64,000 nucleotides of DNA from Ruminococcaceae bacterium FB2012 (GTDB lineage Bacteria; Bacillota; Clostridia; Oscillospirales; Ruminococcaceae): assembly GCA_900104495.1 (NCBI GenBank), contig FMXS01000007.1, positions 1 to 64,000 on the forward strand, in the 5' to 3' direction. The notes below the pieces were generated by a model. It saw only the letters and a program-made list of their open reading frames with translations. It did not search any database and was not told the origin of the DNA. Each line of letters begins with the position of its first letter. The stretch's first letter is position 1. Shown here one piece after another: positions 42,101 to 50,413 of this stretch. The position numbers and the translations under genes are program-made.

Positions 42101-45100
42101 AGCTCCCGGAGAGCCAGCGCAGGGTACTTGAAGGCTATTCCCGCGAGGCAGAGGCGGAGATCCCTGTCACACTGCTGCATAAGCTCTTTGAACAGCAGGT
42201 CTCGGAGCATCCCGACCGCACCGCCCTTATCGCCGCAGACGATACGCTTACCTACAAACAGCTGGACGAGAGATCCAACATCGCCGCCAACGGGCTTATC
42301 AGCCGTGGCGTGACCGTGGGCTCCGGCGTGGCGATACTGCTGCCGAGAGTTTCGGCCTTCTTCGCCTGTATGTTCGGCGTTAACAAGGCAGGAGCCGCCT
42401 TTATCCCCTGTGACCCTCAGTATCCCGCCGACCGCATCAACCACATAATCAGCGACTCCGGCTCGGCGTATATCATCACCACCGCCGACAAGCTCTCCGA
42501 CTATCCCGCCGACAAGGCAATAGATGTGGCTGAACTGCTTTCGGGCGGCGATACCTCCTCTCCCGACGTTCAGATGGATGACAGCGAGCTGTCCTATATG
42601 ATCTATACTTCCGGCTCCACGGGCAAGCCCAAGGGCGTTATGCTCCATCACAAGGGCATCTGCAATTATCTGTATCCTCACCCCGCCAACCCGCATATGA
42701 AGTTCATCCGCGACAGTGTGGAGAACTATCTCTCGGTAACGACGGTCTCTTTTGATATGTCCTTCAAGGAACACGCCGCCGCCCTCTGCAACGGCAAGAC
42801 ACTGATCTTTGCCGGCGACGATCAGATGAACGACCCCCGTGCGCTGGCGGAGCTTATGGACAAGCATCACGCCGACTGCATCAATGCCACTCCTTCCCGT
42901 CTTATGCAGTATATGGAGTACGAGCCCTTTGTCAAGGCGCTTTCGCGGTGCAGACTGGTCATGTCCGGCGGCGAGGGCTATCCCATGAGCCTGAGAGACC
43001 ATATCAGCAGGCTTTGTCCCGACACACGGATAATGAACACCTACGGTCCCACAGAAATAACCGTTTCCTGCAACGCGGCGGACCTTACTCACGCCGATCA
43101 TATCAGCGTCGGCAGACCTCTGCTGAACTACACCGAATACATCGTGGATAAGTTCGGGGACCTTTCTCCCTGCGGAGCGGTGGGCGAACTGCTCATAGGC
43201 GGCGTGGGCGTTGCACGCGGCTACAAGAACCTTGAAAAGCAGACCGCCGAGCGCTTTGTAAGCTATAACGGCGAACGGGTATACCGCTCCGGCGACTACG
43301 CCAAATGGGATGCCGACGGAAATGTGATGATCCTCGGCAGGCTGGACAATCAAGTGAAACTCCGCGGCCTGCGTATCGAGCTGGACGAGATAATCGGACT
43401 TATCGAGGCCCAGCCCCACATCAAAAAGGCGGCGGTGGTCATCCGGAAGATCAGCGATCAGGAAAACCTCTGCGCCTATTTCACCGCCGACGTGCCCATA
43501 GACATCGACGCCCTGCGGACGGAGCTGAAAAAGCATCTTACTCACTACATGGTGCCGACAGCCTATCTGCAAATGGCCGAGATGCCCATGACCCCCAACG
43601 GCAAGACCGACCTGAAGCGTCTGCCCGACCCTGTTCCCGTAAGCCTCGGAGAGTATGCAGAGCCCGCCAACGACACCGAGCGGTTCTTCTGCGAGGCCTT
43701 TGCCAAGGCGCTGAAGCTCGACCGCGTGGGCGCCACGGACGACTTCTTTGAGATCGGCGGCACCTCGCTGATCGTTACCTCGGTGGTTCTTTCGGCTTCC
43801 GAGAACGGCTATCCCGTTTCCTACGGCGACGTGTTCAAGTATACAACTCCCCGGGCGCTGGCGGAGCTTTTCGGTCAGAAGGAAGAGGGCGGACAGAAGA
43901 GCCTCTTTGACTTCGACAGCTACGACTATTCAAAGATCGATGCTCTGCTGGCCGAGAATACCATAGATTCCTTCCGCACCGGTGAGATGCGTGAGCTGGG
44001 GAACATTATGATAACCGGCGCCACGGGATATATGGGCGCTCATCTGCTGGCACAGTACCTCGACGAGGAAAAAGGCACCGCTTACTGCCTTGTCCGCAAG
44101 GGCAGATACCCCACCTCCGGCGACAGGCTGAAAAACATGATGTTCTACTATTTCGGCCCCCGCTACAACGCCGTCTTTGACGAGCGGGTCAAGACCGTTG
44201 ACGGCGACGTTACAGATTACAAGTGCTTTGAGCAGTTTGAAAGCCTGCCCATAGACACCGTGTTCAACTGCGCCGCCAACGTAAAGCATTTCTCCAGCGG
44301 CACCGATATCGAGGACATCAACATCGGCGGAGCCGTCAACTGCGTGAAGCTCTGCGAAAAGCTGGGTGCAAGGCTGATACACTTCTCCACCATTTCCGTC
44401 GCCGGGACGTCCGGGGATCTGTCAAGCCTTGAAAAGACCTCTCTTGACGAGCAGTCCCTCTATTTCGGACAGACTCTCGACAACAAGTACACCGCCTCGA
44501 AGCTCATGGGCGAACGCGCGGTGCTGGAGGCCGCCGCCGAAAAGGGCCTCGACGCCAAGGTCATCCGCGTGGGGACACTTGCCGCCCGTGAATCCGACGG
44601 CGAGTTCCAGATCAACTTCCTCACCAACAGCTTTATGGGACGTCTGCGCTCCTACAGTATGCTGGGCTGCTTCCCCTATCAGATGATGGAGAATCAGGTC
44701 TGCATGGGGCCTATCGACGTTTCCTGCCGCGCCTTCCTCAAGCTGGCCCGGACGCCTAAAAAGTGCTGCCTGTTCAACGCCGTCAACAACCACACTCTCC
44801 CGCTGGGAGATATCATCCGCCGCATGAACATAAACGGCATGGATATCCGCTTTGTGGAGTACGAGGAATTCTCGGCGGCCATAGCCGAGGCCCAGCAGGA
44901 CCCCGACAAGGCCGCGATCCTGCAAAGCATGGTGGCCTATATGGACACCGCCCACGGGAACCGGGTGGTGCAGCTGCCCTTCACGGCTCACTACACCACG
45001 CAGCTGCTGGCAAGGCTGGGCTTCTTCTGGGATGCCAGCAACGAGCGCTATGTTGACGATTTCATCAGCGTCCTCGGAGGATTCAGCTTCTTCGACAGCG

Positions 45101-45117
45101 ATAACCTGAGCAGATAA
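39184..45117 (+). CDS. Two-module NRPS: A-PCP-C-A-PCP-thioester reductase
   Basis: 1977 residues, GGAGGG before the ATG. A1 (~1-465, YTSGSTGRPKG, A10 Lys in NGKLD), PCP1 (~480-545, LGGDS), C (~560-985, HHIAFDG), A2 (~995-1480, YTSGSTGKPKG), PCP2 (~1490-1555, IGGTS), R (~1590-1970, ITGATGYMGAHL, an NAD(P)H-binding reductase). It couples two building blocks and releases them by reduction to an aldehyde or alcohol. By eye A2 has Asp at the amine-binding position (FDMSFKE) but A1 has Val (FVASLDL), so A1 may load a non-amino acid. Gut Clostridia dipeptide-aldehyde NRPSs have related layouts. Confidence 0.93.
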   Translation: MNRILSIIGRNIAERPRHTALKDTEGGCLTYKELDVLARRIAARLIRQGTKPGDCVTVELPRSLGYIAALLGAWYAGAAYAPLSDEYPEDRLAYIRENCSASAVIDERFMRGIELEQPSDAPIVQGETDPAVIIYTSGSTGRPKGVLHDFCSVYGAAQRYGSLMGFDGSSVQALGASLTFVASLDLIWSTLSAGITGLLLPFEVIRDPVLLAECFKDFGVTQSFISPKVLRIFDGSGTCLKRVLTAGERVSDVYSEDYDIICSYGQTETAGAVLAFTLDRKYSNTPIGKSIEGAFAYILDENGKAADEGELCVSGHFASGYIGLPDQTEKTFVPNPYKESDGYDTLIRTGDIVRRDENGNIVYLNRRDWMVKINGQRVEPGETEAVIRSVEGVREAAVRDHKNAYGQVYLAAYFAADEAVDADYIKACISDKLPAYMLPAFYIRLDRLPLNANGKLDRSALLPPEAGDFKAEYSAPVTDMQKALCAAFEKVLGVENVGIDDSFFALGGDSIRSAALAAECQVYGIRTADIFAGVTPRGIEKAVLSKADHQRLTRKEKRETVYPLTPYERGMYIEQKMSPDSTVYLLNLIFDIKGADTERTVSAVKAVFSLHEAFRSRYAERNGVPVRIVTEDIPEISVSAAESCEQARKDAEGYAEPFDLSAGIPVRTVIYELPEGGLLLHIAVHHIAFDGGSSETLVRELISALKGEELKAPELDLSDLYEQSLSADYSKGYAFYDEMFSDGVPVTDLPIKGKRPRVHPLSDTQIDTVYDTAETAALDRAAKQFGVTEFELIFAAAALTAAKYTASEDIVLGIPTNMRPAGAESVIGMFVNTAPVRVRPVRNMPLAGYIRSVGEAVRNVTYGAELPFEDVVRKFVKQRDESRNPMFDISVNYMNFPSDYDDGSLHVSFDSPLQRMSRDIGIIIRKTKAGLRSMLQYSSELFDSTAAENFSEQLRHTLSLIVSGAETVRDAAQLPESQRRVLEGYSREAEAEIPVTLLHKLFEQQVSEHPDRTALIAADDTLTYKQLDERSNIAANGLISRGVTVGSGVAILLPRVSAFFACMFGVNKAGAAFIPCDPQYPADRINHIISDSGSAYIITTADKLSDYPADKAIDVAELLSGGDTSSPDVQMDDSELSYMIYTSGSTGKPKGVMLHHKGICNYLYPHPANPHMKFIRDSVENYLSVTTVSFDMSFKEHAAALCNGKTLIFAGDDQMNDPRALAELMDKHHADCINATPSRLMQYMEYEPFVKALSRCRLVMSGGEGYPMSLRDHISRLCPDTRIMNTYGPTEITVSCNAADLTHADHISVGRPLLNYTEYIVDKFGDLSPCGAVGELLIGGVGVARGYKNLEKQTAERFVSYNGERVYRSGDYAKWDADGNVMILGRLDNQVKLRGLRIELDEIIGLIEAQPHIKKAAVVIRKISDQENLCAYFTADVPIDIDALRTELKKHLTHYMVPTAYLQMAEMPMTPNGKTDLKRLPDPVPVSLGEYAEPANDTERFFCEAFAKALKLDRVGATDDFFEIGGTSLIVTSVVLSASENGYPVSYGDVFKYTTPRALAELFGQKEEGGQKSLFDFDSYDYSKIDALLAENTIDSFRTGEMRELGNIMITGATGYMGAHLLAQYLDEEKGTAYCLVRKGRYPTSGDRLKNMMFYYFGPRYNAVFDERVKTVDGDVTDYKCFEQFESLPIDTVFNCAANVKHFSSGTDIEDINIGGAVNCVKLCEKLGARLIHFSTISVAGTSGDLSSLEKTSLDEQSLYFGQTLDNKYTASKLMGERAVLEAAAEKGLDAKVIRVGTLAARESDGEFQINFLTNSFMGRLRSYSMLGCFPYQMMENQVCMGPIDVSCRAFLKLARTPKKCCLFNAVNNHTLPLGDIIRRMNINGMDIRFVEYEEFSAAIAEAQQDPDKAAILQSMVAYMDTAHGNRVVQLPFTAHYTTQLLARLGFFWDASNERYVDDFISVLGGFSFFDSDNLSR

Positions 45118-45131
45118 AAGAGGTGGATCCA

Positions 45132-46868
45132 ATGAATAACACCGGCATACTGATCAGCAGGAAATACCGCAGCCTGCTGATCTCAACGCTGGCAATGTCC
45201 GCTTCTACCTATATTTCCTCGATACTGGACGGGATAATGGTGGGGAGGCTGCTGGGTACCGAACAGCTTTCGGCAATAAGCCTCACCACCTCGATAGTCT
45301 TCCTGATAAGCATACCTATCTCGCTTTTTACCTTCGGCGGCAGCACCCTTGCGGTCACATATAAGGGCAGGCGGGACAACAGCTCGGCGGATAAGATCTT
45401 TACCCTTTCCTTTGTCACTGCGCTGACGGTCAGCGCAGTGATGACTGCCGTCGGCATCGGGCTTATCGGTCCGGTCTCACGGCTGCTGACAAAGGGAAGC
45501 GAGCTTGAAGGCTATGTGGCGGACTATCTGCTGCCGCTTTGGTCGCTGGCGCCGCTTACGGCGCTGCTCACGGTCACGGCCGCCTTTGCCCGAACGGACG
45601 GGAAAAGGCAGCTTGCCACTGCCCTGCCCATAGTTTCCAACATCGTCAATCTGCTCTGCGATCTGCTGTTCATGAAGGTCTTTGGCATGGGGATAGCGGG
45701 AGCCGGCTGGGCAACGGTAGCAGGCTATTCGGTGGGCGGCGTGATGACCCTCGGATATTATTTATCCGGCAAGCGCTCCCTGCATTTCAGCAAGGCTGCC
45801 TTCAAAGAGCTGAAACGCCTCGGAGAGATAGTCTCCACGGGGATGCCCTCGGCGCTTATCTATGTATGCAATTTCCTGCGGCTGTTCTTCGTCAACGACA
45901 TCGTCATAACCTCAACGGGAGTCATGGGTGCAAAGATCGCCTCGGTGACTTTCTCCCTGAACAGCCTTGCGTTCATATTCGTGGAGGGTGCCTCGATGAC
46001 CCTTCTGCCCATACTCGGCGCTCTGGCCGGCGAAAGGGATATCCGCGGACAAAGGACGGCCCTGCGCTACGGGATGCTGATGACCCTGCTGATGTGCGGC
46101 GCGGTGTTTGCCGTAAGCGTGCTGTTCCCGGTGCAGCTTGCCTCGCTGTTCGGCCTTACCGAGCCGGAGGCAGTCAATATTTTCAAGGTGACCTTCCGAG
46201 TAGTGTCGCTCAATGTGCTGATGATCGGCATCATCTATGTGATGCGCTCCTTTTTTCAGGCAACGGGACAGAAGATCATCGCCAACATCCTTGTGGTTGT
46301 GGACGGTTTCCTTTCGGTGGTACCCTTGATGTATTTCCTGTCAAAGATAAATATTTACTGGCTGTGGGCAGCCTTCCCGATCTCCAAGCTGATAACTCTC
46401 ACGGTGATGCTTGCCTGCATGGCCGCGGCAAAGAAAAAGCAGCACCGGCAAAGCCTGCTACTGCTGGGTGACGAGGAAGGAAAGGTGCTGAGCTTCTCCG
46501 CAGCCAACGAAAGCTCCGAAGCATCGGCGGCGGCAAGACGGGCCGTGGAATTCTGCCGTGAAAACGGCGTTGATCCGCGCATTGCCAACGCTGTGGGCGT
46601 CACGGCGGAGGAACTGTGCCGCAACATCGCCGCCTATGCACGGACGCCGCGGAACACTTCTGTGGATATTCTTATCAGGATACTCAGCGATTCCGTGACG
46701 ATACGCCTTCGGGACAACGGTCCGGCCTTCGACCCGACGCAGTACATCGACAACAGCGGTCGGGAGATCACCGGCCTTCAATTAGTGCGTTCCCTTTCCT
46801 CCGGCATCGAACATAACAGAGTCCTTGAGATGAACCTTACCACGGTGACGGTCTCCCGCGACAGATGA
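45132..46868 (+). CDS. MATE exporter fused to RsbW-like ATPase domain
   Basis: 578 residues from the ATG 14 bases after the NRPS stop (AGAGGTGG ribosome site). Residues ~10-440 are a 12-helix MATE transporter. Residues ~455-578 are a HATPase_c_2 domain: VGVTAEELCRNIAAY carries the N-box, DNGPAFDP the G1 box and GLQLV a later Gly box. The fusion is unusual; such domains normally phosphorylate STAS proteins. It probably exports the NRPS product, with activity or signalling tied to the partner switch encoded by the divergent operon. A terminator follows at 46877-46918. Confidence 0.9.
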   Translation: MNNTGILISRKYRSLLISTLAMSASTYISSILDGIMVGRLLGTEQLSAISLTTSIVFLISIPISLFTFGGSTLAVTYKGRRDNSSADKIFTLSFVTALTVSAVMTAVGIGLIGPVSRLLTKGSELEGYVADYLLPLWSLAPLTALLTVTAAFARTDGKRQLATALPIVSNIVNLLCDLLFMKVFGMGIAGAGWATVAGYSVGGVMTLGYYLSGKRSLHFSKAAFKELKRLGEIVSTGMPSALIYVCNFLRLFFVNDIVITSTGVMGAKIASVTFSLNSLAFIFVEGASMTLLPILGALAGERDIRGQRTALRYGMLMTLLMCGAVFAVSVLFPVQLASLFGLTEPEAVNIFKVTFRVVSLNVLMIGIIYVMRSFFQATGQKIIANILVVVDGFLSVVPLMYFLSKINIYWLWAAFPISKLITLTVMLACMAAAKKKQHRQSLLLLGDEEGKVLSFSAANESSEASAAARRAVEFCRENGVDPRIANAVGVTAEELCRNIAAYARTPRNTSVDILIRILSDSVTIRLRDNGPAFDPTQYIDNSGREITGLQLVRSLSSGIEHNRVLEMNLTTVTVSRDR

Positions 46869-46876
46869 CCGTAAAC

Positions 46877-46918
46877 AAAACCGGCCCGTCCGCGCTTTGA
46901 TGCGGACAGGCCGGTTTT
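46877..46918. terminator. Bidirectional terminator after MATE gene
   Basis: Arms AAAACCGGCC-GTCCGC and GCGGAC-GGCCGGTTTT between convergent genes. Confidence 0.85.
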
Positions 46919-46924
46919 TTATGC

Positions 46925-47608
46925 TCAATCCTTGTTTTCATACGCCTTTACGGTGTTCTCCACCTTGGCGACGGAGTTCTGCTCGGTGATCTCAACCTTG
47001 TAGGCGTACTGCTTCTCGGAGCCGTTTTCCTCGACGGTAGTGGTCTCCACGAAATACTGAAGCTCCTCGCCCTTGAACCAGAAATCCGCCGAGAAGGCTT
47101 TAACGGTGCCGCTTTCCGACTTGGCGCCTATCTTCGCGGCGTCATATTCGTGCCGGATATGGGTAAGGCCGTTTTCCTCGGTCTGAGACGCCTCCGTGAC
47201 CGCCGAAGGAGAATAGAGTATCAGTCCTTCGTCGGCCTGGGGGTGAGTGGTGTCCCGGGTGTATAGCACAAAGCCCTCTTCGCCCTTCTGCCGGTAGGTC
47301 AGACTGCCGTTCTCGTAGGTAAAAAGCTCTGCGCCGTTGTTATACTGGGCGTACTCGCTCTTTTCGCTTTTCCCCTTATAGGAAAAGATCAGTATATCCT
47401 TCTCGTCGTATTTGAAGGTGAACTCCTGCTCGGTCTCACCGGTGGCGGTATTGGTCATCAGCACTCTTGCGCTGTTCAGCGCTTTGTAGGCCGCCCTGGC
47501 CTTTTTGATAAGCTCACCGCCGGTCACGTCCTTTGCCCCGCCCAGACAGGAACAGAGCATGACTGCGGCCGTCACCGCGCACAGCAGGACGGAGATCATC
47601 CTTTTCAT
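46925..47608 (-). CDS. Lipoprotein of unknown function
   Basis: 227 residues from MKRMISVLLC; AAGGAGATG lies upstream, while the longer frame upstream is Arg-rich and unlikely. Signal peptide with lipobox VMLCSCLG. The body (FSADFWFKGEELQYFVE) is beta-rich, resembling LolA/LppX-like lipoprotein folds that measure or carry lipids, but the match is weak. Monocistronic, convergent with the MATE gene. Confidence 0.8.
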   Translation of the reverse strand: MKRMISVLLCAVTAAVMLCSCLGGAKDVTGGELIKKARAAYKALNSARVLMTNTATGETEQEFTFKYDEKDILIFSYKGKSEKSEYAQYNNGAELFTYENGSLTYRQKGEEGFVLYTRDTTHPQADEGLILYSPSAVTEASQTEENGLTHIRHEYDAAKIGAKSESGTVKAFSADFWFKGEELQYFVETTTVEENGSEKQYAYKVEITEQNSVAKVENTVKAYENKD

Positions 47609-47681
47609 TCTTTCACATCTCCTTAGACAAAATCGCCGCCTTTCAGACATTGACCGAAAAGCGGCATTATTATCAAAAGCA

Positions 47682-48182
47682 TTATTTTCTTCTTGAGGTG
47701 TTCCTTCTCTTGCCGTCCATAACGTGCTTGAGGTCGGAGATACGCTCCTCACTGCTGGCCTTGAAGCGGCTGAGCATATCCTCAAAGCCCGCATCGCGGC
47801 TGCCCTCGCCGGCATCGTATACCGGGGGCGGATTTCTGGTAAAGTCCGGCTGTTCGGGACGCTCAAACTTCCTTCTCGGCGCGGAGGCGGCAGTTCTGCC
47901 CTGCGGACGTCCTCCCTGGCGGCGCTCCGGCATCTTCTTTTCCGGCGCGGGAAGAGCTTTCTTGATAGAAAGGCTTATCTTCTTGTCCTCACCCACGGAA
48001 AGCACCTTGACCTTCACGGTCTGACCTTCCGTAAGATGCTCTCTGATGTCGCTGACATATGTGTTTGCGACCTCCGAGATATGTACCATACCCGTAGTAT
48101 CCTTATCGAGCTCCACAAAAGCCCCGAACTTGGTGATACCCGTTACCTTGCCTTCATAAATCTTTCCTACCTCTAGCTGCAT
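47682..48182 (-). CDS. S1-domain RNA-binding protein (YabR-like)
   Basis: 166 residues. The S1 domain (~1-75: VGKIYEGKVTGITKFGAFVEL, GMVHISEVA) is followed by a basic, disordered Arg/Pro-rich tail. In Bacillus a similar gene (yabR) lies with divIC. It probably binds RNA or ribosomes. Last gene of the yabP-yabQ-divIC cluster. Confidence 0.85.
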   Translation of the reverse strand: MQLEVGKIYEGKVTGITKFGAFVELDKDTTGMVHISEVANTYVSDIREHLTEGQTVKVKVLSVGEDKKISLSIKKALPAPEKKMPERRQGGRPQGRTAASAPRRKFERPEQPDFTRNPPPVYDAGEGSRDAGFEDMLSRFKASSEERISDLKHVMDGKRRNTSRRK

Positions 48183-48214
48183 CAGCTTTCCTTTACCCCT
48201 TTGCTTTCTTCAGA

Positions 48215-48550
48215 TTATTGTTTTCCGTTGTCATCGGTCTGTTCAACGATATAGAAGCGGCGCTCGCCGGGATAAGCATAGCCCAGCTGTTCCACGGCTA
48301 TCCTTTCCATATACTCCGCCTCGTCCCCGGATCTGAGCAGACGGATATACTCGTCGTTCTTCTGCTCCTGCTCGGTGATCTGAGCGGAAAGCTCCTCGCT
48401 CTGCTTTTTCAGCTCAACGATCTGCGCCTGCTGGGATATGATGTTGAATACCGCATAGATGACAAGGCACAGCACTGCGGTAAAGGCTATGACACGGCCG
48501 ACCTTGCCGTGTGACCTGCTTTCGGACATCTCAGCCTGTTTTTCCGCCAT
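48215..48550 (-). CDS. divIC: Septum formation initiator DivIC
   Basis: 111 residues. Short cytoplasmic N-terminus, one membrane helix (~24-42), then a leucine-zipper coiled coil (~47-78, ELKKQSEELSAQITEQEQK) and the ERIAVEQLGYAYPGE motif of FtsB/DivIC. It links division proteins at the septum. The ATG was chosen with AGGAAG upstream; a GTG nine bases earlier abuts the ribosome site. Confidence 0.9.
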   Translation of the reverse strand: MAEKQAEMSESRSHGKVGRVIAFTAVLCLVIYAVFNIISQQAQIVELKKQSEELSAQITEQEQKNDEYIRLLRSGDEAEYMERIAVEQLGYAYPGERRFYIVEQTDDNGKQ

Positions 48551-48615
48551 TTCCCGCACTTCCTTTCATCTGCGCTTTACTCGGTGACCTACTGACTCCA
48601 ATATATTATACTACA

Positions 48616-49104
48616 TTATATCCGCAGTTTCAAGACCTTTTTCTTATTTTTTTGAAATTTTCTCAATTTAGATTTACTTTTAACAAATTCGGCCTTGATT
48701 ATTTGTATAATTTTAGCAACTCCCCTGCCGGGACCGCGGTCCCAGAGGGCGCGGAGCAGCCGAAAAAAACGAAAGAACACCGTCACGATGAGCCGTCCGA
48801 GGGTGAAGCGCTCGGCGGCGGCACCGATAAGCATTGCGGCGAAGGTGAAAAAGCGCATTTCCCCGGCGCGGGCCACGGAGAGGATAAAGTAGCAGAAGAA
48901 GAAAAACAGGGTATACACAAAGTCAAGTATGTTTTCGGCGGCTCTTCCCAAGCGGGCGCCCCGTCTGAGGGCGCGGATAAAGTCATAGCCCGCCCCGAGG
49001 ATGATCCCCAGCAGGCAGGCGCAGGCAAAAGTCTCCCGGTCGAAGGCTCCGGGCTGTCTCAGCGGGAAGATGCTCTCGTCGGCAAGGAAATGCAAGGTCC
49101 CCAC
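48616..49104 (-). CDS. yabQ: Spore cortex biosynthesis protein YabQ
   Basis: 162 residues, membrane protein with about four to five hydrophobic helices (e.g. ACACLLGIILGAGYDFIRAL, VYTLFFFFCYFIL) matching YabQ, needed for spore cortex formation in Bacillus. Position between yabP and divIC supports it. Starts one base after the yabP stop. Confidence 0.85.
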   Translation of the reverse strand: MGTLHFLADESIFPLRQPGAFDRETFACACLLGIILGAGYDFIRALRRGARLGRAAENILDFVYTLFFFFCYFILSVARAGEMRFFTFAAMLIGAAAERFTLGRLIVTVFFRFFRLLRALWDRGPGRGVAKIIQIIKAEFVKSKSKLRKFQKNKKKVLKLRI

Positions 49105-49105
49105 C

Positions 49106-49378
49106 TCACTTCACGAGCTTTCCGAGGAAGGACAGCTTTTTCTTTCTGTCCTTGTCGCCGTAGATGAGCGCCGTGACCTCGCCCTCCACCGAGAGCTTGC
49201 CGCTGCCCACGCTCATCTCGTTGATGTGCAGACCGCTGCCCCGGATCGTCAGCTCTCCCTGCTGGGTGAAAAGGGCGATCTCCTGCTCGTCGAATCGGTC
49301 AACGTCGGTAACGCCCGTCAGCTCCAGCCGCGAGCGGTTTTCAAGTATCAGACTGTGGCTGCCTGTCATATCTGTCAT
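49106..49378 (-). CDS. yabP: Sporulation protein YabP
   Basis: 90 residues from MTDMTGSHSL, supported by AAGGAGG before the ATG; the longer frame upstream runs into a MITE-like repeat. The core matches YabP/YqfC family (LILENRSRLELTGVTDVDRFDEQEI, LxIxGxxLxI). First gene of the cluster; implies the host lineage carries sporulation genes. Confidence 0.88.
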   Translation of the reverse strand: MTDMTGSHSLILENRSRLELTGVTDVDRFDEQEIALFTQQGELTIRGSGLHINEMSVGSGKLSVEGEVTALIYGDKDRKKKLSFLGKLVK

Positions 49379-49426
49379 AATGAAGTCCTCCTTCGGGACG
49401 GTCTGTCCAAAAAATTGTCCCCTTAT

Positions 49427-49603
49427 TAAGGCAACACCGCACGACCCGCGGCTAACGCCTCTGCACGTCATATACTTGCATATTTTCCGTCATAGTACAC
49501 AAATCTCCTTGCCGGGCGCCAGCCCGCCTGCGTCGAATTTATGCACTCTGACGAAAAATCTGACTTCGTATCTGACGCACAGGGGTTGTGCGGTATTGCC
49601 TTA
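49427..49603. mobile_element. MITE-like 177-bp element with terminal inverted repeats
   Basis: Terminal repeats TAAGGCAACACCGCACGAC (49427-49445) and GTTGTGCGGTATTGCCTTA (49585-49603) pair at 17 of 19 positions. The interior has no gene. It fills most of the gap between yabP and the LUD gene; only weak promoter-like sequences lie outside it. Confidence 0.6.
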
Positions 49604-49726
49604 AAAAAATGTTCTGTTTTCTCTTGACGAACGGCCTGCGGCTGTGCTATTATATAATAGGTGTAATATTGAGACATCTGTTGAAGTATATGCTTTGACC
49701 TATGCAAATATGAACGGAGTGATAGA

Positions 49727-50395
49727 ATGAACGAGCTGGTAAAAACCACCGTCGGGCGGAAGCTCGAACGCACCGCCGAGAATCTGCGGAAGAACAATAT
49801 CGAGGCCTATATCGCAGAGGACTGCGCCGAGGCCGTGAAGATAGTCGAAGGGCTGATGAAGGAGAACGACACTATCACCTGCGGAGGGTCCGTCACCCTT
49901 GCCGAAAGCGGCGTCCTGGACCTGATGAAGAGCGGGAAATACAACTTCCTTGACCGCTCCAAGGCCGCCGACCGCAGCGAGGTGGAGGAGATATACCGCA
50001 AGGCCTTTTCCGCCGACGTTTACCTCACATCTGCCAACGCCGTCACCGAGAACGGCGAGATCTACAACGTGGACGGCAACTCCAACCGTGTGGCAGCTAT
50101 CCTCTACGGGCCTCAGTCGGTCATTTTCGTGGTGGGCTGCAACAAGATAGTAAGGACCGTTGACGACGCGATACAGCGGGTCAAGACCTGCGCGGCTCCT
50201 CCCAACGCCGACAGGCTGAACTGCGAGACTCCCTGCACAAAAACAGGAGAATGCGTTTCTCTGAAGGCCGGCGGTGATATGCCCTCGGGATGCAGATGCG
50301 AGGGACGTATCTGCTGCAACTATGTGGTCTCTGCCTGGCAGAGGAAAAAGGGCAGGATGAAGGTCGTGCTCGTCAAGGAGGAACTCGGTTTCTGA
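49727..50395 (+). CDS. LUD-domain protein (lactate utilization LutC/LutB-like)
   Basis: 222 residues. The LUD/DUF1121 core includes TITCGGSVTLAESGVLDLMKS (~48-68), TSANAVTENGEIYNVDGNSNRVAAILYGP (~101-129) and a Cys-rich end (CETPCTKTGEC, CRCEGRICCN). Family members are linked to lactate oxidation or electron transfer, though single LUD proteins often have unknown roles. Upstream, TTGACG with a TATTAT box gives a weak promoter. Confidence 0.8.
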   Translation: MNELVKTTVGRKLERTAENLRKNNIEAYIAEDCAEAVKIVEGLMKENDTITCGGSVTLAESGVLDLMKSGKYNFLDRSKAADRSEVEEIYRKAFSADVYLTSANAVTENGEIYNVDGNSNRVAAILYGPQSVIFVVGCNKIVRTVDDAIQRVKTCAAPPNADRLNCETPCTKTGECVSLKAGGDMPSGCRCEGRICCNYVVSAWQRKKGRMKVVLVKEELGF

Positions 50396-50413
50396 GTTAA
50401 AGGGTGATTGCCG

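Noticed and set aside
41980..43572. 530-codon minus-strand open frame
   Set aside because: Antisense to the NRPS; a by-product of GC-rich codon bias in this gene.
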